64,000 nt of DNA from Bacteroidia bacterium (lineage in GTDB: Bacteria > Bacteroidota > Bacteroidia > J057): contig JAWPMV010000001.1 in NCBI GenBank assembly GCA_033391075.1, forward strand, positions 5,704,001-5,768,000, read 5' to 3'. Below are positions 1 through 8,401 of the stretch, in pieces. A program made the position numbers and the translations under genes. The notes below the pieces were generated by a model. It saw only the letters and a list, made by a program, of their open reading frames with translations. It made no database searches and was not told the DNA's origin. Positions within the stretch are counted from its first letter, which is position 1. Each line of letters begins with the position of its first letter.

Positions 1-157
1 TAAGATCAATAAAAGCCCGATTGATGAAATTCATGACCGTCAGTTCATGGACCCCCGAATAAGGCGGAGGAGTATTATCAGGCACAAAGACCATTTCTCC
101 CGTTTCCTGGCAGGCCCCAAAAAGAAAGCACAATAATATAATTGAATATCTGTTCAA
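1..157 (-). CDS. N-terminal fragment of a putative lipoprotein, cut by the window edge
   Basis: The reverse strand has an open frame running off the left edge. It begins with a short hydrophobic leader (NRYSIILLCFLFGAC) ending in a lipobox-like FGAC followed by QETGE, which is the usual look of a Bacteroidota lipoprotein signal. No ATG precedes the leader in frame; a TTG at 155-157 gives a sensible 16-residue leader, so I chose it, but the frame stays open further upstream. The visible mature part is proline-rich (DNTPPPY) and then more polar. The function cannot be told from about 50 residues. Confidence 0.4.
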   Translation of the reverse strand, partial: MNRYSIILLCFLFGACQETGEMVFVPDNTPPPYSGVHELTVMNFINRAFIDL

Positions 158-335
158 TTTCTTTCGGTTTTTCGAACAATCCAATTTGTAAAAAAGACAG
201 GAACCCACAAGGCCTATAGTTCCATACTCATTACAGAAAAGTCATACTACGAAAAATCGTATAAATTGAAAGGGCGTTCAAGAAATGCCCCTGAAAGAAA
301 AAAGGAAAGGAAAAATTAAAATCTCAAAAGAGCGA

Positions 336-878
336 TTAGTCTTTGAGGGTGAGGATTTCCAGGTTATGGTTGGTATAAATACAAATATCTGCTGCGATAG
401 TAAGGGCTTGCTTTACAATCTCTTCGGCACTCAGATGAGGAGCATGTCGTTTCAGGGCTAAAGCCGCAGAACGGGCATAATTTGATCCAGAACCAATAGA
501 AAGGATATCTTCATCTGGAGAAAGGACATCGCCGGTTCCGCTTATGATTAGGCCGGACCCTTTATCCATTACCACCAGCATAGCTTCCAATTTCCGGAGA
601 TAGCGATCCGTTCTCCAGTCTTTGGCCATCTCAATCGCTGCACGGGTGAGGTTGCTCCGATACATGTTGAGTTTTTCCTCAAATCGTTCGACTAAAGTAA
701 AAGCATCAGAAGTAGATCCGGCAAAACCGATCATGATCTTACCTTCACCAATCAGGCGAACCTTCTTCACATTGCTTTTGGCAACGGTATCTCCCATGGT
801 AGCCTGACCGTCTGCGCCAAGGGCTACCTCTCCATTATGCAAGACCCCCAAAACGGTGGTTGCGTGAATTTTCTGCAT
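336..878 (-). CDS. hslV: ATP-dependent protease subunit HslV
   Basis: This is the peptidase half of the HslUV (ClpQY) two-component protease, a dodecamer of Ntn-type threonine proteases capped by the HslU AAA+ unfoldase in the cytoplasm. The protein is 180 residues, the normal length. The mature N-terminal threonine is in HATTVLGV (Thr7/Thr8), and the family signatures GADGQATMG, KKVR, GFAGSTSDAFTL and GTGDVL are all present. The gene lies 10 bases downstream of nuoI on the same strand and is probably cotranscribed with it. The usual partner hslU is not in the window. Confidence 0.96.
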   Translation of the reverse strand: MQKIHATTVLGVLHNGEVALGADGQATMGDTVAKSNVKKVRLIGEGKIMIGFAGSTSDAFTLVERFEEKLNMYRSNLTRAAIEMAKDWRTDRYLRKLEAMLVVMDKGSGLIISGTGDVLSPDEDILSIGSGSNYARSAALALKRHAPHLSAEEIVKQALTIAADICIYTNHNLEILTLKD

Positions 879-888
879 TTTTTATGAC

Positions 889-1473
889 TTATTCGCGATT
901 GCGAAGGGTGTGGATGTTATTACCTTTCTCAAAGTTATACACCTCACCAAAGTTTTTGTTGCGACGCTCCTCCAAAAAGTCCAGTCTGGGCTTAAGTTGA
1001 TCTTTATCAACTACCAGACGATCCTTTCCAAATACTGCATCTTCACGAGATTGGAAATTGAGGTCATACTCGGGGCTCATAACGATGGCCTCTTCCGGGC
1101 AAACTTCCTCACAGAATCCACAATAGATACAGCGAAGCATGTCGATTTCGAAGCGCTCCGGGAATCTTTCCTTTTGATCTTCTTCCATTTCGGCAGCTTG
1201 CATGCTGATCGCAAGAGGTGGGCAGGCACGAGCACAGAGTCCACAAGCTACACATCTTTCTTTTCCCTGTTCAGCAACCAATACAGGACGGCCTCTGAAT
1301 TCAGGACCTAGTACCGGTTTTTTCTCAGGATATTGAATAGTAACAGTTGGACGGAACATATGCTTGAAAGAGAACCACATGCCTTTAAATACTTCTGGGA
1401 AATAGAGTTTCCCACTCAGGCTGAGTCTGCGCTCTTTCTTACTTCCTTTTATGATGCCTTTTTGCGTGCCCAT
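889..1473 (-). CDS. nuoI: NADH-quinone oxidoreductase subunit I (2x 4Fe-4S ferredoxin type)
   Basis: This is the peripheral-arm subunit of respiratory complex I that carries clusters N6a and N6b and passes electrons towards the quinone site. Two classical motifs are visible: C74-x2-C77-x2-C80-x3-C84 and C115-x2-C118-x2-C121-x3-C125. They are preceded by a region that typically packs against the membrane (GMWFSFKHMFRPTVTIQYPE). At 194 residues the length is normal for the family. No other nuo gene is visible, so the operon is split here, or the rest of it is elsewhere. It is divergent from the UbiA gene at 1621 and probably cotranscribed with hslV. Confidence 0.93.
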   Translation of the reverse strand: MGTQKGIIKGSKKERRLSLSGKLYFPEVFKGMWFSFKHMFRPTVTIQYPEKKPVLGPEFRGRPVLVAEQGKERCVACGLCARACPPLAISMQAAEMEEDQKERFPERFEIDMLRCIYCGFCEEVCPEEAIVMSPEYDLNFQSREDAVFGKDRLVVDKDQLKPRLDFLEERRNKNFGEVYNFEKGNNIHTLRNRE

Positions 1474-1587
1474 GTTTTATCTATAGTAGATTTAAGTACT
1501 CAATTTATTGGTCTTTTCTTTTGTAAGCAAACATTTGGGGCAATTGTTTCGATCTACCGGACCGAAAGCTTTATTTCTGCTAAAGGC

Positions 1588-1616
1588 TTGAAGAGATTTA
1601 AAAATTTGTACTTTTG
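1588..1616 (+). promoter_or_regulatory. Bacteroidota-type promoter abutting the UbiA start codon
   Basis: TTG at 1588-1590, an 18-base spacer, then TACTTTTG at 1609-1616, an exact match to the TAnnTTTG -7 element. Only four bases (TGTC) separate it from the ATG at 1621, so transcription would start at or beside the start codon. The spacing is the same as at purD and murI. Confidence 0.65.
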
Positions 1617-1620
1617 TGTC

Positions 1621-2502
1621 ATGCTGCGTGACGCCCTCAACTTTTTGCGAATTTCGCGGCCCGTGAATGTATTCATATCCTTTCTTGCTTTCGGGGTTGC
1701 GGCTTTCATATCTCAGGATAAATCCTGGGCTTTTCTCACAGATTCGGTTTTCTGGGCTACTGCCATTTGCATCATTGTCATTGCATCAGCAGGATATTGG
1801 GTAAATGATGTGTATGACTTTCGCATCGACCGAATAAACAAACCGGGCAAGACCATTGTAAATGCTTTTCTCTCAGTAAAAAAGGTATTGACGGTTTACT
1901 TTTTTGTAAATGGAGGAATCCTCATTTTTTCTTTTATCTACCTGGGCTATATGAATCAGATGTATCACATCTTTGTGATCAATTTGATTTCTGTTGGGCT
2001 TCTTTTCCTCTATGCAAGTTATTTAAAGCGTATAGGGATACCCGGAAATTTGAGTATCGCTTTTCTTATTGCCCTGGTCATTCTATTAGCAGGATATCTC
2101 TATGAGGTAAACTCTCCCCTGGTTTGGACGATGGTATTTGCTTTCGAAATTACCCTCATTCGCGAGATCACAAAGGATGTAGAAGATATTAGAGGTGATC
2201 TTCAATTTGAGCTTAGGACTTTACCTATTCAAATTGGAATCAGAAGAACCAAATACATCCTGCAGGTTTTCTATGTGTTTTTCCTCTTATCCTGCTACAT
2301 TCCCTTCATTTATGGATATTTCAGGGTAAATACCCTTATATGGAATTATCTCCTGGTCTCTGTGCTCCTGGTACAAATTCCTACTATCTATATGATGTAC
2401 CTCCTTGCCCGATCCGTAAGACCGGAAGATTTCGGCAAGCAAAGCACCTACCTCAAGTATATCATGTTAGGCGGAATTGCCAGCCTCTTTTTCTTATACT
2501 AA
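1621..2502 (+). CDS. UbiA-family prenyltransferase
   Basis: A polytopic integral-membrane enzyme that transfers a prenyl chain from a prenyl diphosphate to an acceptor. The first Asp-rich motif is N62-D-V-Y-D-F-R-I-D70; the second is KDVEDIRGD (Asp186, Asp189, Asp193). Both are the Mg-diphosphate binding sites of the superfamily. About eight or nine hydrophobic segments are visible in 293 residues. I start it at the ATG at 1621, not at an earlier in-frame ATG inside nuoI, because MLRDALNFLRISRPVNV is the normal UbiA beginning and an exact promoter -7 box sits four bases upstream. The acceptor is uncertain: geranylgeranylglycerol-phosphate-type and quinone-type members look alike at this level. 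It ends in a 4-base convergent overlap with pfkA. Confidence 0.85.
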   Translation: MLRDALNFLRISRPVNVFISFLAFGVAAFISQDKSWAFLTDSVFWATAICIIVIASAGYWVNDVYDFRIDRINKPGKTIVNAFLSVKKVLTVYFFVNGGILIFSFIYLGYMNQMYHIFVINLISVGLLFLYASYLKRIGIPGNLSIAFLIALVILLAGYLYEVNSPLVWTMVFAFEITLIREITKDVEDIRGDLQFELRTLPIQIGIRRTKYILQVFYVFFLLSCYIPFIYGYFRVNTLIWNYLLVSVLLVQIPTIYMMYLLARSVRPEDFGKQSTYLKYIMLGGIASLFFLY

Positions 2503-3470
2503 ACAGAAAGGATATTTAGCAGGTCGAACAGGCTTTTATTGATCTGCTGTTCGTGTTTACAGGCCTTATCGAAAGAGGTATATTTTATCTCATCATTGAC
2601 CATACCGACCATCACATTGGAGAGTCCTTCTCTTAGGGCTTCAACCGCAGCCATCCCCATCCTGGAAGCCAGCACTCGATCAAAGCAAGAGGGAGAGCCG
2701 CCTCTTTGAATATGTCCCAGTACAACTACCCGTGTCTGGTAATCATAATTTTCTTCTACCTTCTTGGCTACCTCAAAAGCACCTCCGGCATCATCTCCTT
2801 CCGCTACAACAATAATATTGGAGTCTTTCTTCCGTCCTTGCTCAAGCTTTTTGATGATATCTTCAATGATGGTTTCCTCCTCCGGAATCAAAACGGCTTC
2901 TGCCGCAGCAGCTATCCCTGAATTAAGCGCAAGAAAACCGGCATCTCTTCCCATTACCTCCACAAAAAAGATTCTACTATGAGATTCTGCAGTATCCCGG
3001 ATTTTATCTATGCCCTCCATGGCTGTATTCAGGGCCGTATCATATCCAATGGTAAAGTCTGTCCCATACAGATCATTATCTATGGTACCCGGAGCTCCCA
3101 CGATAGGAATGGGATGTTCACTGGAAAAAGCACGTGCGCCTGCAAAAGTTCCATCCCCTCCAATTGCTACCATGCCTTCAATCCCGGCTTTCTTTAAATT
3201 TTTGAAGGCTTTTCTCCGGCCTTCGGGAGTACGAAATCTCTCGCTTCGGGAGGATTTCAGAATCGTTCCCCCTCTCTGAATAATATTACTTACCGAGCGC
3301 GCATCCATCTCCACAAAATCCGATTCGATCATTCCTTCATAGCCCCGGCGGATACCGATGACTTTGATTCCATGATAAATACAGGTTCTCACTACAGCTC
3401 GCACACAAGCATTCATTCCGGGTGCATCACCGCCAGAAGTATATACGCCTATGCAATTCATAATTTTCAA
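2499..3470 (-). CDS. pfkA: ATP-dependent 6-phosphofructokinase
   Basis: Catalyses fructose-6-phosphate to fructose-1,6-bisphosphate, the committed step of glycolysis. The ATP and substrate motifs are in order: TSGGDAPGMN (11-20), GGDGT (104-108), the catalytic TIDND loop (Thr129 to Asp133, base Asp131), GRDAGF and HIQRGGSPS. The length of 323 is typical of the bacterial allosteric enzyme. The protein could equally begin at Met4 (MNCIGVYTSGG), which matches the usual distance from the start to the glycine loop better. A promoter candidate lies at 3558-3587. Its 3' end overlaps the UbiA gene convergently by four bases. Confidence 0.95.
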   Translation of the reverse strand: MKIMNCIGVYTSGGDAPGMNACVRAVVRTCIYHGIKVIGIRRGYEGMIESDFVEMDARSVSNIIQRGGTILKSSRSERFRTPEGRRKAFKNLKKAGIEGMVAIGGDGTFAGARAFSSEHPIPIVGAPGTIDNDLYGTDFTIGYDTALNTAMEGIDKIRDTAESHSRIFFVEVMGRDAGFLALNSGIAAAAEAVLIPEEETIIEDIIKKLEQGRKKDSNIIVVAEGDDAGGAFEVAKKVEENYDYQTRVVVLGHIQRGGSPSCFDRVLASRMGMAAVEALREGLSNVMVGMVNDEIKYTSFDKACKHEQQINKSLFDLLNILSV

Positions 3471-3557
3471 ATTTTAGTTCAACAAATTTCCGAAGCAAAA
3501 GCTTCTGAAAACGCTTGCAGTATGTCTTTGGGCTTGTTTGTTTTCTGGAAAGGCGCA

Positions 3558-3587
3558 CAAATATAAACACTTATAAGAAAAGTCAAA
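3558..3587 (-). promoter_or_regulatory. Predicted pfkA promoter (TTTG-N18-TATATTTG)
   Basis: Read leftwards, TTTG (complement of 3584-3587), an 18-base spacer and TATATTTG (complement of 3558-3565) match the Bacteroidota -33/-7 pattern. This implies a leader of about 80 bases before pfkA, in contrast to the leaderless arrangement at ubiA, murI and purD. Confidence 0.55.
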
Positions 3588-3616
3588 TATTCGATTCATT
3601 TAAGCCTGTAGAGCCT

Positions 3617-3645
3617 TGCTGAGAGGAAAGCTCTTAGTATCTTCG
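3617..3645 (+). promoter_or_regulatory. Predicted murI promoter abutting the start codon
   Basis: TTG at 3617-3619, 18 bases, then TATCTTCG at 3638-3645 (one mismatch to TAnnTTTG), and again four bases before the ATG at 3650. The geometry is the same as at 1588-1616 and 7056-7086. Confidence 0.45.
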
Positions 3646-3649
3646 TTCC

Positions 3650-4456
3650 ATGAATGAAGCTCCTATAGGTATCTTTGATTCGGGTTTCGGAGGGCTATCT
3701 GTCTGGAAGGAATGCAAAGCTCTTCTCCCCAATGAGCAGTTCATTTATATTGCTGATCAAGCCTATTGTCCCTATGGCCCCAAATCTCAGGATGCCATTC
3801 TCCAGCGAGCGAGAGAGCTGAGTCAATATTTCCTGAAAAAGGGAGCAAAACTCATTATCATCGCCTGCAATACGGCCACAGCAGCTGCAATCAAATACCT
3901 AAGAGAAGAATTTGACATCCCCTTTGTAGGAATGGAACCGGCCATCAAGCCTGCAGCTCTGGATAGCCAAACAGGACATATAGGTATACTGGCTACACAG
4001 GGAACTTTTGCCGGACAGCATTTCCAAAATACCCGGGAGAAATTTGCACAGGGAGTTGAACTGCATATCCAGGTAGGAGAAGGCCTGGTGGAACTGGTGG
4101 AATCCGGAAAAATCGATGGGCCGGAATGTCTGGCTGTTCTGGCACCTTATCTCCTCCCAATGAAAGCCAAAGGTATAGATCAATTGGTACTGGGCTGTAC
4201 TCACTATCCATTTCTCAGCAAAGCGATTTCAGCCATACTTGGAGAAGGGGTCAAATTGATCGATCCGGCTCCGGCAGTCGCTCGTCAATTGCATAATGTA
4301 TTGGAAGGAGGAAACATCCTGAGCAAAAGACAGATAAGAGCCGTAGATATATTCTACACGAGCGGATCCTTGATATCCGGTCAGAAAAGCCTGAACAAAC
4401 TGGAAGTTATTTTAGGAATGAGCATCAATTTATCTCATCTATCCCTAGAAGATTGA
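3650..4456 (+). CDS. murI: Glutamate racemase
   Basis: Interconverts L- and D-glutamate for peptidoglycan synthesis by a cofactor-independent two-base mechanism in the cytoplasm. Both catalytic cysteines are visible: Cys73 in ACNTATA and Cys183 in GCTHYP. The N-terminal GIFDSGFGGLSV and the YCPYG loop are also typical. The length of 268 is normal. The start is the ATG at 3650, which sits directly behind a promoter-like box. An exported amidohydrolase gene follows 20 bases downstream and is likely in the same transcript. Confidence 0.96.
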   Translation: MNEAPIGIFDSGFGGLSVWKECKALLPNEQFIYIADQAYCPYGPKSQDAILQRARELSQYFLKKGAKLIIIACNTATAAAIKYLREEFDIPFVGMEPAIKPAALDSQTGHIGILATQGTFAGQHFQNTREKFAQGVELHIQVGEGLVELVESGKIDGPECLAVLAPYLLPMKAKGIDQLVLGCTHYPFLSKAISAILGEGVKLIDPAPAVARQLHNVLEGGNILSKRQIRAVDIFYTSGSLISGQKSLNKLEVILGMSINLSHLSLED

Positions 4457-4476
4457 AAAATTTGTATGTTAGCAAG

Positions 4477-6069
4477 ATGAGAACTATTAGCTACCTACTT
4501 AGCATACTGCTTGTCATTGCTACAAGCCTAGCTTTATGGGCACAAATGCCAGATGCTCCGGAAAGAGCTGAAGGAGATGGCCCTTATTCCCAACTCATTA
4601 TTCGGGGGGCAACCCTGATCAATGGCAATGGTGCCCCTCCTTTAGGTCCGGTAGATGTGGTTATTGAAAATGATCGCATAAAATCTGTGCGTCCTGTGGG
4701 AGCTCCGGGAGTGCCAATCAATGAACGCAGAAGACCTAAAGCTGAAGAAGGAGCAAAAGAAATTGATGCTACTGGGATGTATTTGTTGCCTGGTTTCGTG
4801 GATATGCATGGACATATCGGAGGAAGCCAACAAGGTACCCTTCCCGAGTATGTATTTAAGTTGTGGCTAGCTCATGGAGTTACAACTGTGCGAGATCCAG
4901 GATCAGGAAATGGACTGGATTGGACCTTGAAACATAGAGAAAAAAGTAATAAAAATACGATTACAGCTCCCCGTTTATACTCCTATGCATTTTTTGGGAT
5001 GGGGGCAAAAGAGGAAATTTCCACCCCCGAACAAGCCCGTGCATGGGTAAGAAAAATCGCAGCAGATGGTGCTGATGGGATCAAGTTCTTTGGTTTACGT
5101 CCAGACATCATGGCAGCGGCTTTGGATGAGGCAAAAAAACATGAGCTTCGCTCTGCTTGTCACCATGCACAGCTCAATGTAGCCTGGCTCAATGTTCTGC
5201 ATACTGCCAAGATGGGACTCACGTCTATGGAGCACTGGTATGGTCTGCCTGAAGCCCTTTTCAAAGACAAAACCATCCAGCATTATCCGGCAGATTATAA
5301 CTATCAAAACGAACAGGATAGATTTAGTGAAGCCGGTAGATTGTGGAAACAAGCCGCAAAGCCTTATAGCGATCATTGGAATGCCGTTATGGACAGCCTG
5401 ATCGCCCTGGACTTCACCCTGGATCCTACCTTCAATATATATGAAGCCAGTAGAGACCTGATGCGGGCAAGGAGAGCTGAATGGCATGATATCTATACCC
5501 TTCCTTCTCTCTGGCGTTTCTACCAACCCAGCAAAATTTCGCATGGTTCTTACTGGCACTTCTGGGGAACGGAAGAGGAAGTGGATTGGAAAGAAAATTA
5601 CCGGCTTTGGATGACCTTTGTCAATGAGTATAAAAACCGCGGAGGCCGCGTCACAACCGGCTCTGATTCAGGTTTCATCTTTCAGCTGTATGGTTTTGCC
5701 TACATCAGAGAACTCGAATTATTGAGAGAAGCGGGTTTTCACCCCCTCGAAGTTATCCGTGCTGCTACTCTCAAAGGAGCAGAAGCTCTAGGCGCCAATG
5801 ATGAAATTGGTTCTATAGAAGTAGGTAAGAAAGCAGATATGTTTTTAGTGGAAGAAAATCCTCTGGCCAATCTGAAAGTTCTCTATGGAACAGGTGCTAT
5901 CAAGCTCAACGATAAAAACGAAGTAACCCGCGTAGGGGGGGTAAAATATACCATCAAAGATGGCATCGTCTATGATGCAAAACAATTGCTCAAAGACGTT
6001 GAAGAAATGGTAAAAGAAGCCAAAGAAAAAGAAGGCTTCGAGATCAAGCAGCCGGGGATGAAAGAATAA
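4477..6069 (+). CDS. Exported metal-dependent amidohydrolase (imidazolonepropionase-like)
   Basis: A TIM-barrel amidohydrolase with an N-terminal signal peptide (MRTISYLLSILLVIATSLALWAQ). The metal-binding HxH is His111/His113 in DMHGH, and further expected elements are a lysine in GIKFF, histidines in ACHHAQ and SMEHW, and the Asp of the SDSG motif. The C-terminal half ends with the characteristic phrase LKGAEALG...IGSIEVGKKADMFLVEENP. I start at ATG 4477 because the signal peptide begins there; a TTG at 4453 would overlap murI. The mature product probably acts in the periplasm on an amide, cyclic dipeptide or similar bond. The substrate cannot be read from sequence. A second, more distant family member is at 37588-38886. 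Confidence 0.85.
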   Translation: MRTISYLLSILLVIATSLALWAQMPDAPERAEGDGPYSQLIIRGATLINGNGAPPLGPVDVVIENDRIKSVRPVGAPGVPINERRRPKAEEGAKEIDATGMYLLPGFVDMHGHIGGSQQGTLPEYVFKLWLAHGVTTVRDPGSGNGLDWTLKHREKSNKNTITAPRLYSYAFFGMGAKEEISTPEQARAWVRKIAADGADGIKFFGLRPDIMAAALDEAKKHELRSACHHAQLNVAWLNVLHTAKMGLTSMEHWYGLPEALFKDKTIQHYPADYNYQNEQDRFSEAGRLWKQAAKPYSDHWNAVMDSLIALDFTLDPTFNIYEASRDLMRARRAEWHDIYTLPSLWRFYQPSKISHGSYWHFWGTEEEVDWKENYRLWMTFVNEYKNRGGRVTTGSDSGFIFQLYGFAYIRELELLREAGFHPLEVIRAATLKGAEALGANDEIGSIEVGKKADMFLVEENPLANLKVLYGTGAIKLNDKNEVTRVGGVKYTIKDGIVYDAKQLLKDVEEMVKEAKEKEGFEIKQPGMKE

Positions 6070-6079
6070 ACGTCTTGAT

Positions 6080-6153
6080 GTGTTGGAGTATTAGCGTGTT
6101 AGAGGGGAGTAATTTTACAACTCCAACACACTAATACACTAAAACTCCAACAC
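6080..6153. repeat. GTGTT-type palindromic intergenic element, copy 1
   Basis: The left arm (6080-6104) begins GTGTTGGAGTATTAG and the right arm (6130-6153) is nearly its reverse complement (ACTAATACACTAAAACTC, then CAACAC), about 20 of 24 positions pairing. A third CTCCAACAC word sits inside the loop at 6121-6129. Related elements are at 33101-33178 and 58071-58144. It follows the amidohydrolase stop codon and could act as a terminator in RNA. Confidence 0.65.
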
Positions 6154-6215
6154 GTCCAGCCTCCTCTTGGCTCATTTTTTGCTCTTTACTAAAACCGAAC
6201 CCTTTATCAAGCAGC

Positions 6216-7007
6216 ATGAATCTCTCCTCAATTATTGATTGGATGGATTTGCTCATTTTTGTTCTTGCAATCCTTGGAAGCATAGGTGTCGTCTATGCAG
6301 GATATCAGTTGTATAACGAATCTCAGGTTGAAGAAGCCAGCCTGAAGAAACCCGAGAACAAAGTTCAGCAAAGCCCTCCTAAAGCCGAAAACCCCAAAAC
6401 CAAAGTCGAGAAAAAAGCCCCGCCAAGAAAAATGGCCGCGGACGATTTTGCTGATCAGGTACTGGAAAAGGCCCTGAATGAGGAATTGAATAAGAAAAAA
6501 GCAAAGGCAAAAAAGATCGGCTATGCCAATCCTTCTCCTGAAAAGAAGAAAAAGTCACCCTTTTCATTTTTCAAAAAAGAGAGAAGTAGCATCGCAGAAG
6601 ATTTAGGGAAGATTATGCCCCCTAAACCGGTAGCCAAAGCGGTGAGTTCTGAACAAATTATTGCTCCGGAATTGATCCCTGAGCAGCTCACCCTCAAATC
6701 TCCCGAGTCTATCAATCTCCGGCTAAAAGTAAAAGGCAATAAGCTCATCTATCGAAAACTCCGCCAGGGAGACTATAATGAGCTAAAGATCAATTACCAG
6801 AGTTCTCCTGTCCTTAGTGCCGCGAGCAAAAATGAATATCCTACCGGGAATTCTCTGACCTTTAGTATAAACGGAGATCAGGTAACCAGTAAAACCTATC
6901 AATTTACCGTCTTCTTTGATGACGATCATGGCAATGTTTATAGCCAACAGATCGCAGGACTTGGCAGAGAATACCCTATTGTAGAAAAACCACAAAAAGT
7001 TAAGTAG
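6216..7007 (+). CDS. Uncharacterised single-pass membrane protein with a lysine-rich linker
   Basis: I do not recognise a family. It is 263 residues. Residues about 11-32 (DLLIFVLAILGSIGVVYAGYQL) form one membrane segment. They are followed by about 120 residues of Lys/Pro/Glu-rich low-complexity linker (KPENKVQQSPPKAENPK, KKKAKAKK, PEKKKKSPFSFFKKE) and then a compact C-terminal domain with beta-strand character (SINLRLKVKGNKLIYRK to the end). The architecture resembles an anchored protein with a domain on a flexible tether. The positive charge after the membrane segment suggests the tail is cytoplasmic. It lies 84 bases before purD; no functional link is evident. Confidence 0.7.
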   Translation: MNLSSIIDWMDLLIFVLAILGSIGVVYAGYQLYNESQVEEASLKKPENKVQQSPPKAENPKTKVEKKAPPRKMAADDFADQVLEKALNEELNKKKAKAKKIGYANPSPEKKKKSPFSFFKKERSSIAEDLGKIMPPKPVAKAVSSEQIIAPELIPEQLTLKSPESINLRLKVKGNKLIYRKLRQGDYNELKINYQSSPVLSAASKNEYPTGNSLTFSINGDQVTSKTYQFTVFFDDDHGNVYSQQIAGLGREYPIVEKPQKVK

Positions 7008-7055
7008 AAAAATCCCCGACATTTTTCTGAATTATAAGAAAGCCTTCTTATTGAA

Positions 7056-7086
7056 TTGAGATTCGAGAGGCGATTTCCTACATTTG
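7056..7086 (+). promoter_or_regulatory. Bacteroidota-type promoter abutting the purD start codon
   Basis: TTG at 7056-7058, a 20-base spacer, TACATTTG at 7079-7086 (exact TAnnTTTG), then CCGG and the purD ATG at 7091. The predicted transcription start falls on or next to the ATG, implying a leaderless mRNA. Confidence 0.65.
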
Positions 7087-7090
7087 CCGG

Positions 7091-8356
7091 ATGAAAATCT
7101 TAATTTTGGGTTCCGGAGGAAGGGAACATGCATTTGCCTGGAAAATTGCGCAATCTCCCCGCTGCGAAAAACTTTATATCGCAGCAGGAAATGCCGGTAC
7201 CGCTCAATTAGGTACTAATGTCGCGATCAATCCCACAGATTTCCCTGCAGTGGAAACTTTCGCCAGAGAACATGCGATTGATATGATTCTGGTAGGGCCG
7301 GAATTACCTCTGGTTGAAGGAGTCGCGGATTACTTTGAAGATAAAGGAATCCCGGTAATCGGTCCCAAGACTGATGGGGCTCAGTTAGAAGGCTCAAAAG
7401 CCTTTTCCAAAACTTTCATGCAGAAATACGGCATCCCAACGGCCGCCTATGCTTCTTTTGACAGTGAACAGAAAGAAGAAGCACTTGCCTATCTGGAATC
7501 CCATGCTTTGCCCATCGTAGTGAAAGCTAGTGGACTGGCAGCAGGCAAGGGGGTTTTGATTTGTGAAAGCCGGGAACATGCCCGTGAAGTCGTAGAGGAA
7601 ATGCTTTCAGGTAAAGCTTTTGGGGAAGCAGGCCAAACCGTAGTTATCGAGGAATTTTTAACAGGAATAGAGATCTCTATTTTCGTCCTTACAGATGGGA
7701 AATCTTATAAATTGCTTCCTTCTGCCAAAGATTATAAACGTATAGGCGAAGGGGACACGGGCTTGAATACCGGAGGCATGGGAGCTGTTTCTCCCGTACC
7801 TTTTGCAGATGAGGCTTTTGTAAAAAAAGTCGAAGAGGAAATCGTCAAAGCCACAATGGATGGATTGCAAGCAGAAGGTATCGACTATAAAGGATTTATT
7901 TTCATTGGGCTAATGGTTAAGGAAGGTATTCCATATGTGCTGGAATACAATGTCCGAATGGGTGATCCCGAGACAGAAGTAGTCCTTCCACGCCTACAAG
8001 CAGACCTCATTGATCTCTTCGAAGGAGTTGCTGAGGGTAACCTGGCCGACAAAGCCTTTGAAATTGATCCCAGAACTTGCGCAACCGTCATGCTTGTAAG
8101 TGGGGGATATCCCGGAGCTTATGAAAAAGGAAAGCTGATGGAAGGCTTTGACCAAACGGAAGATTCGATCCTTTTTCATGCTGGAACGAAAGAAGAAGCG
8201 GGAAAGGTTCTAACCAATGGAGGTAGAGTGCTGGCCATAAGTTCCTTTGGAGAGACAATAGAAGAAGCAGTCGGGAAATCCTTAAAAAATGCAGAAAAGA
8301 TCCGTTTTGAGGGGAAAAATTATAGAAAAGATATCGGCAAGGATCTCACGAAATAA
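7091..8356 (+). CDS. purD: Phosphoribosylamine-glycine ligase
   Basis: Second step of de novo purine synthesis: ATP-dependent joining of glycine to 5-phosphoribosylamine. The N-terminal MKILILGSGGREHA loop, the GPE(L)PLV motif, the ATP-grasp core (VVKASGLAAGKGV; GEGDTGLNTGGMGAVSP) and EYNVRMGDPETE are all present in the correct order. The length of 421 is standard and the enzyme is monofunctional (no PurM or PurN fusion). It has its own promoter four bases upstream of the ATG. Other pur genes are not nearby. Confidence 0.97.
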   Translation: MKILILGSGGREHAFAWKIAQSPRCEKLYIAAGNAGTAQLGTNVAINPTDFPAVETFAREHAIDMILVGPELPLVEGVADYFEDKGIPVIGPKTDGAQLEGSKAFSKTFMQKYGIPTAAYASFDSEQKEEALAYLESHALPIVVKASGLAAGKGVLICESREHAREVVEEMLSGKAFGEAGQTVVIEEFLTGIEISIFVLTDGKSYKLLPSAKDYKRIGEGDTGLNTGGMGAVSPVPFADEAFVKKVEEEIVKATMDGLQAEGIDYKGFIFIGLMVKEGIPYVLEYNVRMGDPETEVVLPRLQADLIDLFEGVAEGNLADKAFEIDPRTCATVMLVSGGYPGAYEKGKLMEGFDQTEDSILFHAGTKEEAGKVLTNGGRVLAISSFGETIEEAVGKSLKNAEKIRFEGKNYRKDIGKDLTK

Positions 8357-8401
8357 AAAAAAGCCTTCGTCCCTAATTCTATTTGGCTTTAGCAACATAA
8401 G

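Noticed and set aside
1333-1620. N-terminal extension of the UbiA gene to 1333
   Set aside because: It would overlap nuoI by 141 bases and adds residues with no family match; an exact promoter box lies directly before the ATG at 1621.
4453-4476. TTG start for the amidohydrolase overlapping murI
   Set aside because: It would put eight extra residues before a good signal peptide; ATG 4477 is normal.
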